Of a stretch of 64,000 nucleotides of DNA, positions 19,401-31,285 are shown one piece after another. The number at the start of each line of letters is the position of its first letter. Positions within the stretch are counted from its first letter, which is position 1. The stretch comes from Intestinirhabdus alba (GTDB lineage: Bacteria > Pseudomonadota > Gammaproteobacteria > Enterobacterales > Enterobacteriaceae). The translations under genes were made by a program, and so were the position numbers. The notes beneath the pieces are model-generated. The model did not search any database and was not told the origin of the DNA. It saw only the letters and a list, made by a program, of their open reading frames with translations. The stretch spans positions 1-64,000 of the forward strand of contig NZ_WMJZ01000003.1 of the NCBI RefSeq assembly GCF_009711095.1, given 5' to 3'.

Positions 19401-22274
19401 ATGACACAGACGCTAAGCCAGCTGGAAAACAGCGGCGCATTCATTGAACGCCATATCGGACCGGACCCCGCGCAGCAGCAAGAGATGCTGAAGGCGGTGG
19501 GGGCCGAGTCGTTAAACGCGCTGATCGGCCAGATCGTACCACCGGATATTCATCTGCCAGCCCCGCCGCAGGTGGGCGAGGCGGCCAGCGAGTACGCCGC
19601 GCTGGCGGAGCTAAAGGCCATCGCCGGCCGCAACCGCTGCTTCACGTCATACATTGGCATGGGCTACGCGGCGGCGCAGCTGCCGCCGGTGATCCTGCGC
19701 AACATGCTGGAAAACCCGGGCTGGTACACCGCCTATACGCCCTATCAGCCGGAGGTTTCCCAGGGGCGGCTGGAAGCGCTGCTGAACTTCCAGCAGGTGA
19801 CGCTGGATCTGACCGGGCTGGATATCGCCTCCGCTTCGCTGCTTGATGAGGCCACCGCCGCCGCCGAGGCGATGGCGATGGCAAAACGTGTGAGCAAGCT
19901 AAAAAACGCCGGCCGCTTTTTTGTGGCTTCTGACGTCCATCCGCAAACCCTGGACGTGGTGCGCACCCGTGCGGAGACCTTCGGCTTTGAGGTCATTGTC
20001 GATGAGGCCGCAAAGGCGCTGGAGCATCAGGATCTGTTCGGCGTACTGCTTCAGCAGGTCGGCACCACCGGCGAGATACACGACTACGGCACGCTGATTA
20101 GCGAGCTGAAGGCGCGCAAAATTATTGTCAGCGTCGCCGCCGATTTTATGGCGCTGGTGCTGCTGACAGCGCCGGGTAAACAGGGGGCGGATATCGTGTT
20201 CGGCTCCGCCCAGCGCTTCGGCGTGCCGATGGGCTACGGCGGCCCGCACGCGGCGTTCTTTGCCGCAAAAGATGAGTTCAAACGCTCTATGCCGGGGCGC
20301 ATTATCGGCGTTTCGAAGGATGCGGCGGGCAATACCGCGCTGCGCATGGCGATGCAGACCCGCGAGCAGCATATCCGCCGTGAGAAAGCGAACTCTAATA
20401 TCTGTACTTCTCAGGTGCTGTTGGCCAATATTGCCAGCCTGTATGCGGTATACCACGGCCCGGTCGGCCTGAAGCGTATCGCCAGCCGCATTCATCGCCT
20501 GACTGATATTCTGGCCGCCGGGCTGCGGCAGAAGGGGATGAAGCTGCGCCATGCGTACTTCTTCGATACCCTGTGCGTGGAGGTGACTGACAAGGCCGCC
20601 GTGCTGGCGCGCGCGGAAGCGGCGGAGATTAACCTGCGCAGCGACCTTTATAACGCGGTGGGCATCACGCTTGATGAGACCACCACCCGGGAAAACGTGC
20701 TGCAGCTGTTCAGCGTGCTGCTGGGAGAGGGACACGGCCTGGATATTGACGCGCTGGATAAAGAGGTGGCGCACGACAGCCGCACCATTCAGCAGCCTAT
20801 GCTGCGCGACGACGCCATTCTCAGCCATCCGGTATTTAACCTCTATCACAGCGAAACCGAGATGATGCGCTACATGCACGCTCTGGAACGCAAGGATCTG
20901 GCCCTCAACCAGGCGATGATCCCGCTCGGCTCCTGCACCATGAAGCTGAACGCGGCCGCTGAGATGATCCCCATCACCTGGCCGGAATTTGCCGGGCTAC
21001 ATCCGTTCTGTCCGCCGGAGCAGGCGGAAGGCTACCAGCAGATGATTAACCAGCTTGCCGACTGGCTGGTGAAGCTGACCGGCTACGACGCCGTCTGTAT
21101 GCAGCCGAACTCCGGCGCGCAGGGCGAATATGCGGGGCTGCTGGCGATCCGTCGCTACCATGAAAGCCGTAACGAAGGGCATCGTGATATCTGCCTGATC
21201 CCGGCCTCCGCCCACGGCACCAACCCGGCTTCCGCCCAGATGGCGGGAATGCAGGTGGTGGTGGTGGCCTGCGATAAAAACGGCAATATAGATCTTGCGG
21301 ACCTGGGTATGAAAGCCGAACAGGCGGGAAATCAGCTCTCCTGCATTATGGTGACCTATCCCTCCACCCACGGCGTATATGAAGAGACCATCCGTGAAGT
21401 GTGCGAGATTGTTCACCGCTTCGGCGGCCAGGTCTATCTCGACGGCGCGAATATGAACGCCCAGGTTGGCATCACCTCGCCGGGCTTTATCGGCGCGGAC
21501 GTGTCGCACCTTAACCTGCATAAAACCTTCTGCATTCCGCACGGCGGCGGCGGCCCAGGCATGGGACCCATCGGCGTGAAGGCGCACCTTGCGCCGTTCG
21601 TGCCGGGCCATAGCGTGGTGCAAATCGAGGGGATGCTGACCCGCCAGGGAGCGGTATCCGCCGCGCCGTTCGGCAGCGCGTCGATTCTGCCTATCAGCTG
21701 GATGTACATCCGCATGATGGGCGCGCAGGGGCTGAAGCAGGCCAGCCAGATAGCGATTCTTAACGCCAACTATATTGCCAGCCGCCTGAAAGGGGCATAT
21801 CCGGTGCTTTATACCGGCCGCGACGGCCGGGTGGCGCACGAGTGCATCCTCGATATCCGTCCGCTGAAGGAGGAGAGCGGCATCAGCGAGCTGGATATCG
21901 CCAAGCGCCTGATTGATTATGGTTTCCATGCGCCGACCATGTCGTTCCCGGTGGCGGGCACTCTGATGGTGGAACCCACGGAGTCGGAAGGTAAGGCGGA
22001 GCTGGATCGCTTTATCGATGCAATGCTGGCGATCCGCGCGGAAATCGACCGCGTGAAGGCGGGCGAGTGGCCGCTGGAGGATAATCCGCTGGTTAACGCT
22101 CCGCACACCCAGAGCGAGCTGGTGGCCGAGTGGAACCACGCCTACAGCCGTGACGTTGCGGTGTTCCCGGCGGGGGCGGCGAATAAATACTGGCCGACGG
22201 TGAAGCGCCTTGATGATGTCTACGGCGATCGTAACCTGTTCTGCTCCTGCGTGCCGATGAGCGACTATTCGTAG
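19401..22274 (+). CDS. gcvP: Glycine dehydrogenase (decarboxylating), P protein
   Basis: GcvP decarboxylates glycine with pyridoxal phosphate and passes the aminomethyl group to GcvH. The 957-residue product is the fused alpha-beta form usual in enterobacteria. It has two related halves, and the PLP lysine lies in the C-terminal half in [28 protein letters not shown] precedes ATG 19401. It is the last gene of gcvTHP, with two UUCG-loop hairpins downstream. Confidence 0.98.
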   Translation: MTQTLSQLENSGAFIERHIGPDPAQQQEMLKAVGAESLNALIGQIVPPDIHLPAPPQVGEAASEYAALAELKAIAGRNRCFTSYIGMGYAAAQLPPVILRNMLENPGWYTAYTPYQPEVSQGRLEALLNFQQVTLDLTGLDIASASLLDEATAAAEAMAMAKRVSKLKNAGRFFVASDVHPQTLDVVRTRAETFGFEVIVDEAAKALEHQDLFGVLLQQVGTTGEIHDYGTLISELKARKIIVSVAADFMALVLLTAPGKQGADIVFGSAQRFGVPMGYGGPHAAFFAAKDEFKRSMPGRIIGVSKDAAGNTALRMAMQTREQHIRREKANSNICTSQVLLANIASLYAVYHGPVGLKRIASRIHRLTDILAAGLRQKGMKLRHAYFFDTLCVEVTDKAAVLARAEAAEINLRSDLYNAVGITLDETTTRENVLQLFSVLLGEGHGLDIDALDKEVAHDSRTIQQPMLRDDAILSHPVFNLYHSETEMMRYMHALERKDLALNQAMIPLGSCTMKLNAAAEMIPITWPEFAGLHPFCPPEQAEGYQQMINQLADWLVKLTGYDAVCMQPNSGAQGEYAGLLAIRRYHESRNEGHRDICLIPASAHGTNPASAQMAGMQVVVVACDKNGNIDLADLGMKAEQAGNQLSCIMVTYPSTHGVYEETIREVCEIVHRFGGQVYLDGANMNAQVGITSPGFIGADVSHLNLHKTFCIPHGGGGPGMGPIGVKAHLAPFVPGHSVVQIEGMLTRQGAVSAAPFGSASILPISWMYIRMMGAQGLKQASQIAILNANYIASRLKGAYPVLYTGRDGRVAHECILDIRPLKEESGISELDIAKRLIDYGFHAPTMSFPVAGTLMVEPTESEGKAELDRFIDAMLAIRAEIDRVKAGEWPLEDNPLVNAPHTQSELVAEWNHAYSRDVAVFPAGAANKYWPTVKRLDDVYGDRNLFCSCVPMSDYS

Positions 22275-22297
22275 CCGGCAGACACCGCTATCTTTAT

Positions 22298-22478
22298 AAA
22301 GGCGCTTCGGCACCTTTGAGACTGATGACAGACCCCAGGCCGAACTCGTTCGGCCATAATCACTACAAAAATAAACAAGGAAAATCAATCCATTGATTTT
22401 CGGCTGCTAACCACAAAGAGGGGAAAACCATGTTTTTTCCCTCTTTGTCATCAACCTGAAAGGCGCTTCGGCGTCTTT
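22298..22478 (+). terminator. Terminator array downstream of gcvP
   Basis: Two hairpins with the same AAAGGCGC stem and TTCG loop stand at 22298-22317 and 22459-22478, 161 bases apart. Between them are a 9+9 bp palindrome AAAATCAAT/ATTGATTTT (22381-22400) and a long stem ACAAAGAGGG...CCCTCTTTGT (22413-22449). This fills most of the 370-base space between gcvP and the next gene. The long stem is probably a bidirectional terminator. The duplicated UUCG hairpins look like a local duplication. Confidence 0.65.
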
Positions 22479-22644
22479 ACTTTTGGGCGTAGAACTATGG
22501 TCATAGCGCTGACTACGGGCGGAAGCCGCGGCGTCGGATGCACTCCCCATTGCCGGTTTCCGGGACGGTTTCTTACCCGGGGCGGGTACGGCCTTAAAAT
22601 TGCAGGTATACTCCCCGCATCATTTATCGGTTTCGGAAACGAAG

Positions 22645-23184
22645 ATGGCAAAACTTACCTTACAAGAGCAATTGCTGAAGGCTGGGTTAGTGTCCAGCAA
22701 AAAGATGGACAAGGTTCAGAGAACGGCCAGGAAATCGCGGGTTCAGGCCCGTGAGGCAAGAGAGGCCGTGGAGGAAAACAAAAAGGCGCAGCTGGAGCGG
22801 GATAAGCTGCTTAGCGAACAGCAAAAACAGGCGGCGTTATCTAAAGAGTACAAGGCCCAGGTCAAGCAACTGATTGAAATGAACAGAATTGATATTTCAC
22901 GAGGCGACATTGGCTTTAATTTTACCGATGGCAACGTCATTAAGAAGCTAAACGTAGATAAGCTAACCCACGCGCAGCTTATTAGCGGCCGTCTCGCCAT
23001 TGCCTGCCTGATGGCTGATGGCGGCAGTGAGAAAGAGTATGCCGTTATCCCGGCGAGCGTCGCCGATAAAATTGCGCAGCGGGATGCAAGCAGCATTGTG
23101 TTGAATAGCGCGCTGAGTCAGGAAGAAGAGGATGAAGACGATCCCTACGCTGATTTCAAGGTCCCTGACGATCTGATGTGGTAA
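22645..23184 (+). CDS. yaiL: DUF2058 family protein (YaiL-like)
   Basis: This 179-residue product is a close match in length and sequence to E. coli YaiL (DUF2058), whose function is not firmly established. The first 80 residues are a highly charged helical region (SRVQAREAREAVEENKKAQLERDKLL). A small C-terminal domain ends in the acidic DPYADFKVPDDLMW. The frame is open to 22600. I used ATG 22645, the conserved MAKLTLQEQLLKAG start. In E. coli K-12 the gene lies elsewhere, so its position between gcvP and bglA is a difference. Confidence 0.88.
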   Translation: MAKLTLQEQLLKAGLVSSKKMDKVQRTARKSRVQAREAREAVEENKKAQLERDKLLSEQQKQAALSKEYKAQVKQLIEMNRIDISRGDIGFNFTDGNVIKKLNVDKLTHAQLISGRLAIACLMADGGSEKEYAVIPASVADKIAQRDASSIVLNSALSQEEEDEDDPYADFKVPDDLMW

Positions 23185-23356
23185 TCAGCGGGCACGGGCG
23201 TTGGGAGCCCCGGCGCTTCTGTTTTTGCCGAACGAGGGCAGGGCGGATGCCACCGCCGGTGGGTTCAACAAACCGCTTGCCCGAAGCGTTCGCCGGGCGG
23301 CGTATGGTGGTCTGCCCTGCGCCCGGCCGTTACAGGGAGAAGCGCCGGACGCTCGC

Positions 23357-24829
<1,473 letters not shown>

Positions 24830-24856
24830 CTAACAAATGAAAAATAAATGTCATGA

Positions 24857-25196
24857 TATACCCGTTATACTTCAGGCGGCATATGCGTTGGCTTCTGGTT
24901 ACTCGTCTCATCCATGAGACTCGCCCTGACGGGCCGCCGCTGCGCGGCGTTCAAATCTGCTCCCGACAGATTTGTCACTCACCCCGGTCACTGTGTTCGC
25001 TATGCTCCCGGGGATGAATGAGAGACATCCCTGCCCCTCACCGAAGGCAACCTGCGGTCGGGCAAATTCGTTCCTGACGAATTTGTTGCTCGCTTGCCGC
25101 ATGATTCGGCCTGCGGCCTCACCCCTTCGGGGCCAGCCCTGAGGCTGTTCAAAATGTGCTGCATTTTGTCCTGCAGCTCGAATTATTCAGGGTATA
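24857..25196 (-). repeat. ERIC repeat, expanded copy C (about 340 bp)
   Basis: Its ends read ATACCCGTTATACTTCAGG and CTCGAATTATTCAGGGTATA on the plus strand, the ERIC ends in reverse. It is the longest copy here. On the minus strand the order of hairpin modules is AAAATGC/GCACATTTT, CCCCGAAGGGG, AAATTCGT/GACGAATTT, the ERIC core CCCCGGGAGC...GTGACCGGGG, and AAATCTG/CAGATTT. Several modules are followed by TTGAAC. Its outer end is fused to codon 30 or so of a truncated regulator gene. Confidence 0.9.
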
Positions 25197-25283
25197 CATT
25201 ACGGCGTCGCGGTTCTTAATGACATAGTTGTAGACCTGCATCTCCAGATTGTTAAGACTGGCGATGGCGGCGTGGGAGAACAT
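25197..25283 (-). pseudogene. N-terminal stump of an RpiR-family regulator
   Basis: From an ATG at 25283 on the minus strand the frame reads MFSHAAIASLNNLEM and then QVYNYVIKNRDAVM before running into ERIC copy C. This is the start of an RpiR/SIS-type regulator, whose helix-turn-helix domain typically begins with an LN-x-LE-x-x-VYNYI-x-KN pattern and continues with a YMTIRELA-like segment. Nothing of the rest (helix-turn-helix remainder, SIS domain) is found on the far side, between the repeat and bglA. I infer that the insertion, or a deletion linked to it, removed about 90 percent of a gene that lay upstream of bglA on the same strand. Confidence 0.65.
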
Positions 25284-25450
25284 ACTCACAGTGGCGATGC
25301 TCACTCATCAGACGCTATCTTCAGGGAATCATAAGCTGCGCCCTTCATTGCGCGGTACTCCGTTGCCGCAACGCCCGGCGGTTCACGCCCTGACCTGAAG
25401 CAGAATGATCGCCAGCAACGTTTACCATCAATTAAAGGACATAGCCTGAC

Positions 25451-25762
25451 ATGCAGCCTAACGATATCACTTTTTTTCAGCGCTTTCAGGAGGACATCCT
25501 GGCCGGACGTAAAACCATCACCATTCGTGATGAGGCCGAATCACACTTTAAGCCAGGAGATATCCTGCGCGTGGGGCGCTATGAGGATGACGGCTATTTT
25601 TGCACCATTGAGGTGACGGCGCTCGCCACCGTCACGCTGGATACGCTAACGGAAAAGCACGCGCGGCAGGAGAATATGTCCCTGGAAGCGCTGAAGCAAA
25701 TTATTGCGGCGATCTACCCGGGGCAAACGCAGTTTTATGTGATTGATTTTCAGTGTCTTTAA
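25451..25762 (+). CDS. yqfB: N4-acetylcytidine amidohydrolase (ASCH domain)
   Basis: E. coli YqfB hydrolyses N4-acetylcytidine to cytidine and is among the smallest amidohydrolases. The 103-residue product is one ASCH domain and matches YqfB in length. It shows the FFQRF start, the conserved [15 protein letters not shown] segment with the catalytic Lys-Thr region, and the Glu in the CTIEVTA strand. AAAGGACATAGCC precedes ATG 25451. The next gene, yqfA, is the usual neighbour. Confidence 0.93.
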   Translation: MQPNDITFFQRFQEDILAGRKTITIRDEAESHFKPGDILRVGRYEDDGYFCTIEVTALATVTLDTLTEKHARQENMSLEALKQIIAAIYPGQTQFYVIDFQCL

Positions 25763-25911
25763 AATAATGAACGGCTGTTAGTTGAAATTGTCTATTTAAG
25801 GTATTGATATTTTAGTTGATGGTTTTATCTGTTGTTTTATGTTAGCTAACAGCTGTTCACTGAAATTGCTCTCACTTACGCCAGGGCAACAATCACGCAG
25901 AGGTACGTTTT

Positions 25912-26571
25912 ATGGAGCAAAAGTCCTTCATTGGGCAGGGATATACGCTGGCTGAGGAGATCGCCAACAGTATCAGTCATGGCATTGGGTTGCTGTTCGG
26001 CATTGCCGGTCTGGCGCTGCTGTTAGTGCAGGCGACGGATATGAACGCCAGCGCAACGGCCATTACCAGCTACAGCCTCTATGGCGGCAGTATGATCCTG
26101 CTGTTTCTTGCCTCAACCCTTTACCACGCCATTCCGCATCGGCGGGCAAAGGCGTGGCTGAAGAAATTCGATCACTGCGCTATCTATCTGTTGATTGCCG
26201 GAACCTATACGCCGTTTTTGCTGATTGGCCTGGATTCACCGCTGGCGCGCGCGCTGATGATTGTAATCTGGGGCCTGGCGTTGCTCGGTATTGTCTTTAA
26301 GCTGACCATCTCCCACCGCTTTAAGGTTCTGTCGCTGGTCACTTACCTGATGATGGGCTGGCTGTCGCTGGTGGTCATTTATGAGCTGGCGGTCAAGCTG
26401 GAGCCGGGAGGCGTCGCGCTGCTGGCGGCGGGTGGCGTGATCTATTCGCTGGGGGTGATTTTTTACGTCTGCAAGCGCATACCCTATAACCACGCTATCT
26501 GGCACGGATTTGTGTTGGGCGGTAGCGTCTGCCACTTCCTGGCGATTTACCTGTACGTCGCTCAGGCGTAA
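25912..26571 (+). CDS. yqfA: Hemolysin III family membrane protein YqfA (TrhA)
   Basis: This 219-residue integral membrane protein belongs to the HlyIII/progestin-adipoQ receptor superfamily. E. coli YqfA (TrhA) has been linked to membrane energetics, but its activity is unclear. Seven hydrophobic helices are visible. The family's metal-site residues are present: Ser/His in [11 protein letters not shown] near residue 62 and late His residues in [26 protein letters not shown] lies before ATG 25912. It faces ygfZ tail to tail. Confidence 0.93.
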   Translation: MEQKSFIGQGYTLAEEIANSISHGIGLLFGIAGLALLLVQATDMNASATAITSYSLYGGSMILLFLASTLYHAIPHRRAKAWLKKFDHCAIYLLIAGTYTPFLLIGLDSPLARALMIVIWGLALLGIVFKLTISHRFKVLSLVTYLMMGWLSLVVIYELAVKLEPGGVALLAAGGVIYSLGVIFYVCKRIPYNHAIWHGFVLGGSVCHFLAIYLYVAQA

Positions 26572-26657
26572 TTTTGTACCCCGGCGGGTGTTATAAAACC
26601 ACGCCGGATGCGGACGAATTCCGCTCCGGCGTGACCGTTTCGTCCGGCGGGCCGGCG

Positions 26658-27638
26658 CTATTCTGCCAGCGAGTAGGGCAGCGGCATAATGCGCAGCGTA
26701 CCTGCGTCATCGCGCACGCGGAACGCGCTGTCGGCTTCAATATCGTTATTCATCACAACCTGTACCAGCAGTTGACCATCGTCCAGCGACAGCGCCGCCA
26801 GCACGGTGCCGGTTCGTCGCCAGTTGTCGCCCATCTGCATCTCCAGATCGTCTCCGGCTTGCGGCGTCCGGCTGGCCTGGCCGGCCAGCAACCAGAGCGC
26901 GCGTTTGTTGGCACCGCGAAACCTGGCCCGCGCCACCATTTCCTGGCCGGTATAGCAACCCTTTTTAAAGCTGATGCCGCCCAGCGCCTGCAGGTTGGTG
27001 GCCTGTGGAATAAACTGCCCGCTGTTGGCGGCGTCGATTACCGGTATGCCCGCTTCAATATCCAGCGCCAGCCACTGCTGGCTGTTGTTCAGCGCCGCTT
27101 CACCGCGCAGGGCGTCGGTGACGCTTTGTGCGGCGGCGGCGTCAACGATCAGCAGGAAACGCTCCGCCGGATGCTCAAACCATAGCAGGGTGGCAGCCCC
27201 TTCGCGCACGGCCGGCGTTTCGCGATCCGGCAGTTGGCTGAACAGGTTCGCCAGCGCCGCCCGCGCCTGAAAACCCGCCACGCCGAGCAGCACGCGCTGG
27301 TCATCGGCGGCGATCGTAACTTTGGAAAAGACGGCATATTTTTTCAGCTCGGTAAGCTGGCTTTCCCGCAGGCTACGGCGCTCGATCCAGGCAAAGCCTT
27401 CGCCGTCGCGGAACAGGCGCAGGGTGCTCCACATTTTGCCCTTCGCGTCGCAGTGGGCGGCCAGCACGTGCTGGCTGTCGCCCAACTGGCTAACGTCGGC
27501 GGTAAGCTGGCCTTGCATATATTTTTCGCTGTCTGCGCCGGTAATGGTGGCCAGCGCCCAGTCATCAAGCGTCATCAGCGTCAGGGGCAGGCGCGCTGAC
27601 GCCGAGGGCTGACGAGGAGGAAAAGGGTGAAAAGCCAT
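26658..27638 (-). CDS. ygfZ: tRNA-modifying, iron-sulfur cluster protein YgfZ
   Basis: YgfZ is a folate-binding GcvT-like protein needed for the activity of certain iron-sulfur enzymes such as MiaB. The 326-residue product has the family hallmark [17 protein letters not shown] with the essential Cys near residue 228. The frame extends to 27755. I used ATG 27638, the conserved [11 protein letters not shown] start. It is divergent from sdhE-ygfX with about 250 bases between starts, the usual order. Confidence 0.95.
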   Translation of the reverse strand: MAFHPFPPRQPSASARLPLTLMTLDDWALATITGADSEKYMQGQLTADVSQLGDSQHVLAAHCDAKGKMWSTLRLFRDGEGFAWIERRSLRESQLTELKKYAVFSKVTIAADDQRVLLGVAGFQARAALANLFSQLPDRETPAVREGAATLLWFEHPAERFLLIVDAAAAQSVTDALRGEAALNNSQQWLALDIEAGIPVIDAANSGQFIPQATNLQALGGISFKKGCYTGQEMVARARFRGANKRALWLLAGQASRTPQAGDDLEMQMGDNWRRTGTVLAALSLDDGQLLVQVVMNNDIEADSAFRVRDDAGTLRIMPLPYSLAE

Positions 27639-27840
27639 AGTAACGTCCTGATTTGATAACCCAGTGATAATCTCTAATGGTAAAAGAGCTATAGCCCATT
27701 GCAAGCGCTTTAAACAGGCCATTCGTGCCTTATCGAACGTTCTGCGAGGCGGCATCCAGAATAATGAATGCGGCGTTTTGCGCGGGCTTTATTTAGCGAT
27801 CGGCCTTCCGTTTACCGATATTCCCGTAAATGGGCGTTGA

Positions 27841-28546
<706 letters not shown>

Positions 28547-28575
28547 CGGCGAGTGCAAATCCCGGGGCGGCCAGA

Positions 28576-29097
28576 TCAGGCGTAGAGGTCGGCCATCTCG
28601 CCAAGAATTTGCTCGCACCAGGCCTGAATGCGCTCGTCGCTGAGGTCATACTGGTTGGTTTCGTCCAGCGCCAGGCCGACGAACAGCTGTCCGTCGGCAA
28701 TGACTGGCCTGGTGCTGGTAAATTCATAGCCTTCGGTCGGCCAGTAGCCAACGAACCTGACTCCTTTGGTTGCCAGCTTGTCATGCAGCATACCCAGCGC
28801 GTCGAGGAACCATTCGCCGTAGCCCAGCTGGTCACCCATGCCGTAGAGGGCGACAATTTTTCCGTCGAGGTTAAGATCGTCCAGCCGATCCCAGACGGCC
28901 TCCCAGTCTTCCTGGATTTCACCAAAATCCCAGGTGGGAATGCCCAGAATGAGCACATCGTACTGCTCCATTAGCGTCGGGGAGTCATCTTTGAGATTGT
29001 GCAACGTTATCAGCTCGGGGCCGAGAATATCGCGGATTTTCTCCGCCGCCATTTCGGTGTAGCAGGTGCTGGAACCGTAAAAAAGACCCATTTTCAT
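28576..29097 (-). CDS. fldB: Flavodoxin 2
   Basis: FldB is an FMN electron carrier of the long-chain flavodoxin family, induced by SoxRS in E. coli. The 173-residue product has the FMN phosphate loop [12 protein letters not shown] at the start, the second FMN loop near [14 protein letters not shown], and [13 protein letters not shown]. The frame includes four extra codons; I used ATG 29097 ([10 protein letters not shown]). It lies between ygfX and xerD as in E. coli, but the gap to xerD is much larger here. Confidence 0.95.
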   Translation of the reverse strand: MKMGLFYGSSTCYTEMAAEKIRDILGPELITLHNLKDDSPTLMEQYDVLILGIPTWDFGEIQEDWEAVWDRLDDLNLDGKIVALYGMGDQLGYGEWFLDALGMLHDKLATKGVRFVGYWPTEGYEFTSTRPVIADGQLFVGLALDETNQYDLSDERIQAWCEQILGEMADLYA

Positions 29098-29646
29098 GAT
29101 GGCAACCAACTCAATTCTGCGGTGATTTTAGCGGCCAGTATACTCCAGGAACCCGGTCCATTATACCCGTCATACGGCAAGACCTGTGCGTGCTGGCTAT
29201 GGAAAGCCCCGGCGTCTCGCCGCGCTTTCCCCCCGGGGCCGCGGCTTTGCCGCGTCAAATTTATTCCCGGCCGATGCTTCGCTGATTCCGTTTCTGTTCT
29301 ACGGTCCGCATGATTCAGAGGGCCGCAGGTCGCCTGCTGCGTTGAGCGGGCAAAATGGGCCGGTGCCGTGAACGCCCTATGGCTCCATCCTGGCGTAAAG
29401 TGAATATGCGCTGGCTGGGGGGCAGGTTTTTTGCGTTGCCGGGGCCGGTCGTGAAGGATTGGCGCTGTGGAAAGGCGGTCGCGACGTGATAAGCTCGTCG
29501 GGCGTAAGCTCATACGCCGCGCGCAGGGGCGATTTCCGGCGCTGCCGCCCGTGCTTTCGGCTGTTGGTTGGCTGAACAGAATCGCGACACTGCGGGGCGC
29601 AATAAGGCATAATGCATCAAAAAATAGGATGGGGTAAGGGGCGAAA
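29098..29646. other. Enlarged fldB-xerD intergenic region
   Basis: These 549 bases between the divergent fldB and xerD genes hold no credible gene. At 29162-29201 there is a decayed ERIC end (TATACCCGTCATAC, then diverged GTGCGTGCTGGCTATGG). The rest is GC-rich sequence with no clear reading frame. Many small frames overlap, but none has a credible start or recognisable product. Confidence 0.5.
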
Positions 29647-30543
29647 GTGGAACAGGATCTGGCGCGCATTGAGCAATTCCTTGATGCCCTGTGGCTGGAG
29701 CGAAACCTGGCGGAAAACACGCTGAGCGCGTACCGTCGCGATCTGACCATGGTAGTCGAGTGGTTGCATCATCGCGGGCTGGCGCTGGCGACGGCGCAGG
29801 GTAACGATCTACAGGCGCTGTTGGCGGAGCGAAAAGAGGGTGGATATAAAGCTACCAGCTCCGCACGTCTGTTGAGCGCCATGCGCCGCTTTTTTCAGTA
29901 CCTTTATCGGGAGAAATTCCGTCCGGACGATCCGAGCGGAGCGCTCGCCTCGCCGAAGCTGCCCCAGCGCCTGCCGAAAGATCTCAGCGAGGCGCAGGTG
30001 GAGCGCCTGCTGCAGGCTCCGCTGATCGAACAGCCCCTTGAGCTGCGCGATAAGGCGATGCTCGAACTGCTGTATGCCACAGGGCTGCGGGTATCTGAGC
30101 TGGTCGGTCTGACGATGAGCGACGTCAGCCTGCGCCAGGGCGTGGTGCGGGTTATCGGCAAGGGCAATAAAGAGCGGCTGGTGCCGCTGGGCGAAGAGGC
30201 GGTGTACTGGCTGGAGAGCTGGCTGGAGCACGGGCGACCGTGGCTGCTTGACGGGGCGTCGATTGACGTGCTGTTTCCCAGCCAGCGCGGTCGGCAGATG
30301 ACGCGACAGACCTTCTGGCACCGCATTAAACACTATGCCCGGCTGGCGGGGATCGACAGCGAAAAGCTGTCGCCCCACGTTTTGCGTCACGCTTTCGCCA
30401 CCCATTTGCTTAATCATGGTGCGGATCTCCGCGTGGTTCAGATGCTGCTTGGGCACAGCGATCTCTCCACTACCCAAATTTATACGCATGTCGCGACCGA
30501 ACGCTTGCGTCAACTTCATCAACAGCATCACCCCAGGGCGTGA
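29647..30543 (+). CDS. xerD: Site-specific tyrosine recombinase XerD
   Basis: XerD acts with XerC at dif to resolve chromosome dimers at division. The 298-residue product has the E. coli length. The N-terminal SAM-like domain spans about residues 1-100. The catalytic residues are in place: Arg in ATGLRVSEL (148), His and Arg in SPHVLRHAFATH (244, 247), His in LGHSD (270) and the nucleophile Tyr in TTQIYTHV (279). The start is GTG 29647. It begins the xerD-dsbC-recJ-prfB-lysS string. Confidence 0.97.
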   Translation: MEQDLARIEQFLDALWLERNLAENTLSAYRRDLTMVVEWLHHRGLALATAQGNDLQALLAERKEGGYKATSSARLLSAMRRFFQYLYREKFRPDDPSGALASPKLPQRLPKDLSEAQVERLLQAPLIEQPLELRDKAMLELLYATGLRVSELVGLTMSDVSLRQGVVRVIGKGNKERLVPLGEEAVYWLESWLEHGRPWLLDGASIDVLFPSQRGRQMTRQTFWHRIKHYARLAGIDSEKLSPHVLRHAFATHLLNHGADLRVVQMLLGHSDLSTTQIYTHVATERLRQLHQQHHPRA

Positions 30544-30566
30544 TTGCTGACACAAAAGGACAGGAT

Positions 30567-31280
30567 ATGAAAAAAGGTTTTATGCTATTTACCCTGCTGA
30601 CCGCAGTCGTCGCCGGGATGGCGCATGCGGACGACGACGCCATTCGTCAGACCTTGAGCAAGCTGGGCGTGCAGGGGGCGACCGTTCAGCCTTCGCCGGT
30701 GACGGGGATGAAAACGGTGCTCAGCGACAGCGGCGTGCTGTACGTGACCGAAGACGGCAAGCATATTATTCAGGGGCCGATGTACGACGTCAGCGGCGGG
30801 CATCCGGTGAACGTCACCAACCGGCTGCTGGTGACGCAGTTGAACGCGCTGGAAAAAGAGATGATCGTCTACAAGGCGGCGCAGGAAAAGCACGTCATCA
30901 CCGTTTTTACCGACACCACCTGCGGCTACTGCCACAAGCTGCATGAAGAGATGAAAGATTACAACGCGCTGGGCATCACCGTGCGCTATCTGGCCTTCCC
31001 GCGCCAGGGGCTGGAGAGCCAGGCGGAGCAGGATATGAAGTCCATCTGGTGCGCCCAGGATCGCAACAAAGCCTTTAACGACGCCATGGCGGGTAAGGCC
31101 GTGAAGGCGGCCACCTGCAACGTGGACATCGCCAGACACTATGCGCTGGGCGTGCAGTTTGGTATCAACGGCACGCCGGCCATCGTGCTGAATAACGGCT
31201 ACGTGGTGCCGGGCTACCAGGGGCCGAAAGAGATGAAGGCTTTCCTTGACGAACATCAGAAACAGACCGGCGGTAAATAA
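30567..31280 (+). CDS. dsbC: Thiol:disulfide isomerase DsbC
   Basis: DsbC is a periplasmic V-shaped dimer that reshuffles wrong disulfides and is kept reduced by DsbD. The 237-residue precursor has a signal peptide (MKKGFMLFTL..., cleavage after AHA near 21), a dimerisation domain (about 22-80) and a thioredoxin-like domain with the active site CGYC at residues 119-122. The frame opens at 30540. I used ATG 30567, preceded by AAAAGGACAGG. recJ starts 5 bases after its stop. Confidence 0.97.
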   Translation: MKKGFMLFTLLTAVVAGMAHADDDAIRQTLSKLGVQGATVQPSPVTGMKTVLSDSGVLYVTEDGKHIIQGPMYDVSGGHPVNVTNRLLVTQLNALEKEMIVYKAAQEKHVITVFTDTTCGYCHKLHEEMKDYNALGITVRYLAFPRQGLESQAEQDMKSIWCAQDRNKAFNDAMAGKAVKAATCNVDIARHYALGVQFGINGTPAIVLNNGYVVPGYQGPKEMKAFLDEHQKQTGGK

Positions 31281-31285
31281 TTCCC

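Noticed and set aside
20997..22388. Minus-strand open frame of 463 codons opposite gcvP
   Set aside because: It is an antisense shadow of gcvP, with His/Arg-rich composition and no family pattern.
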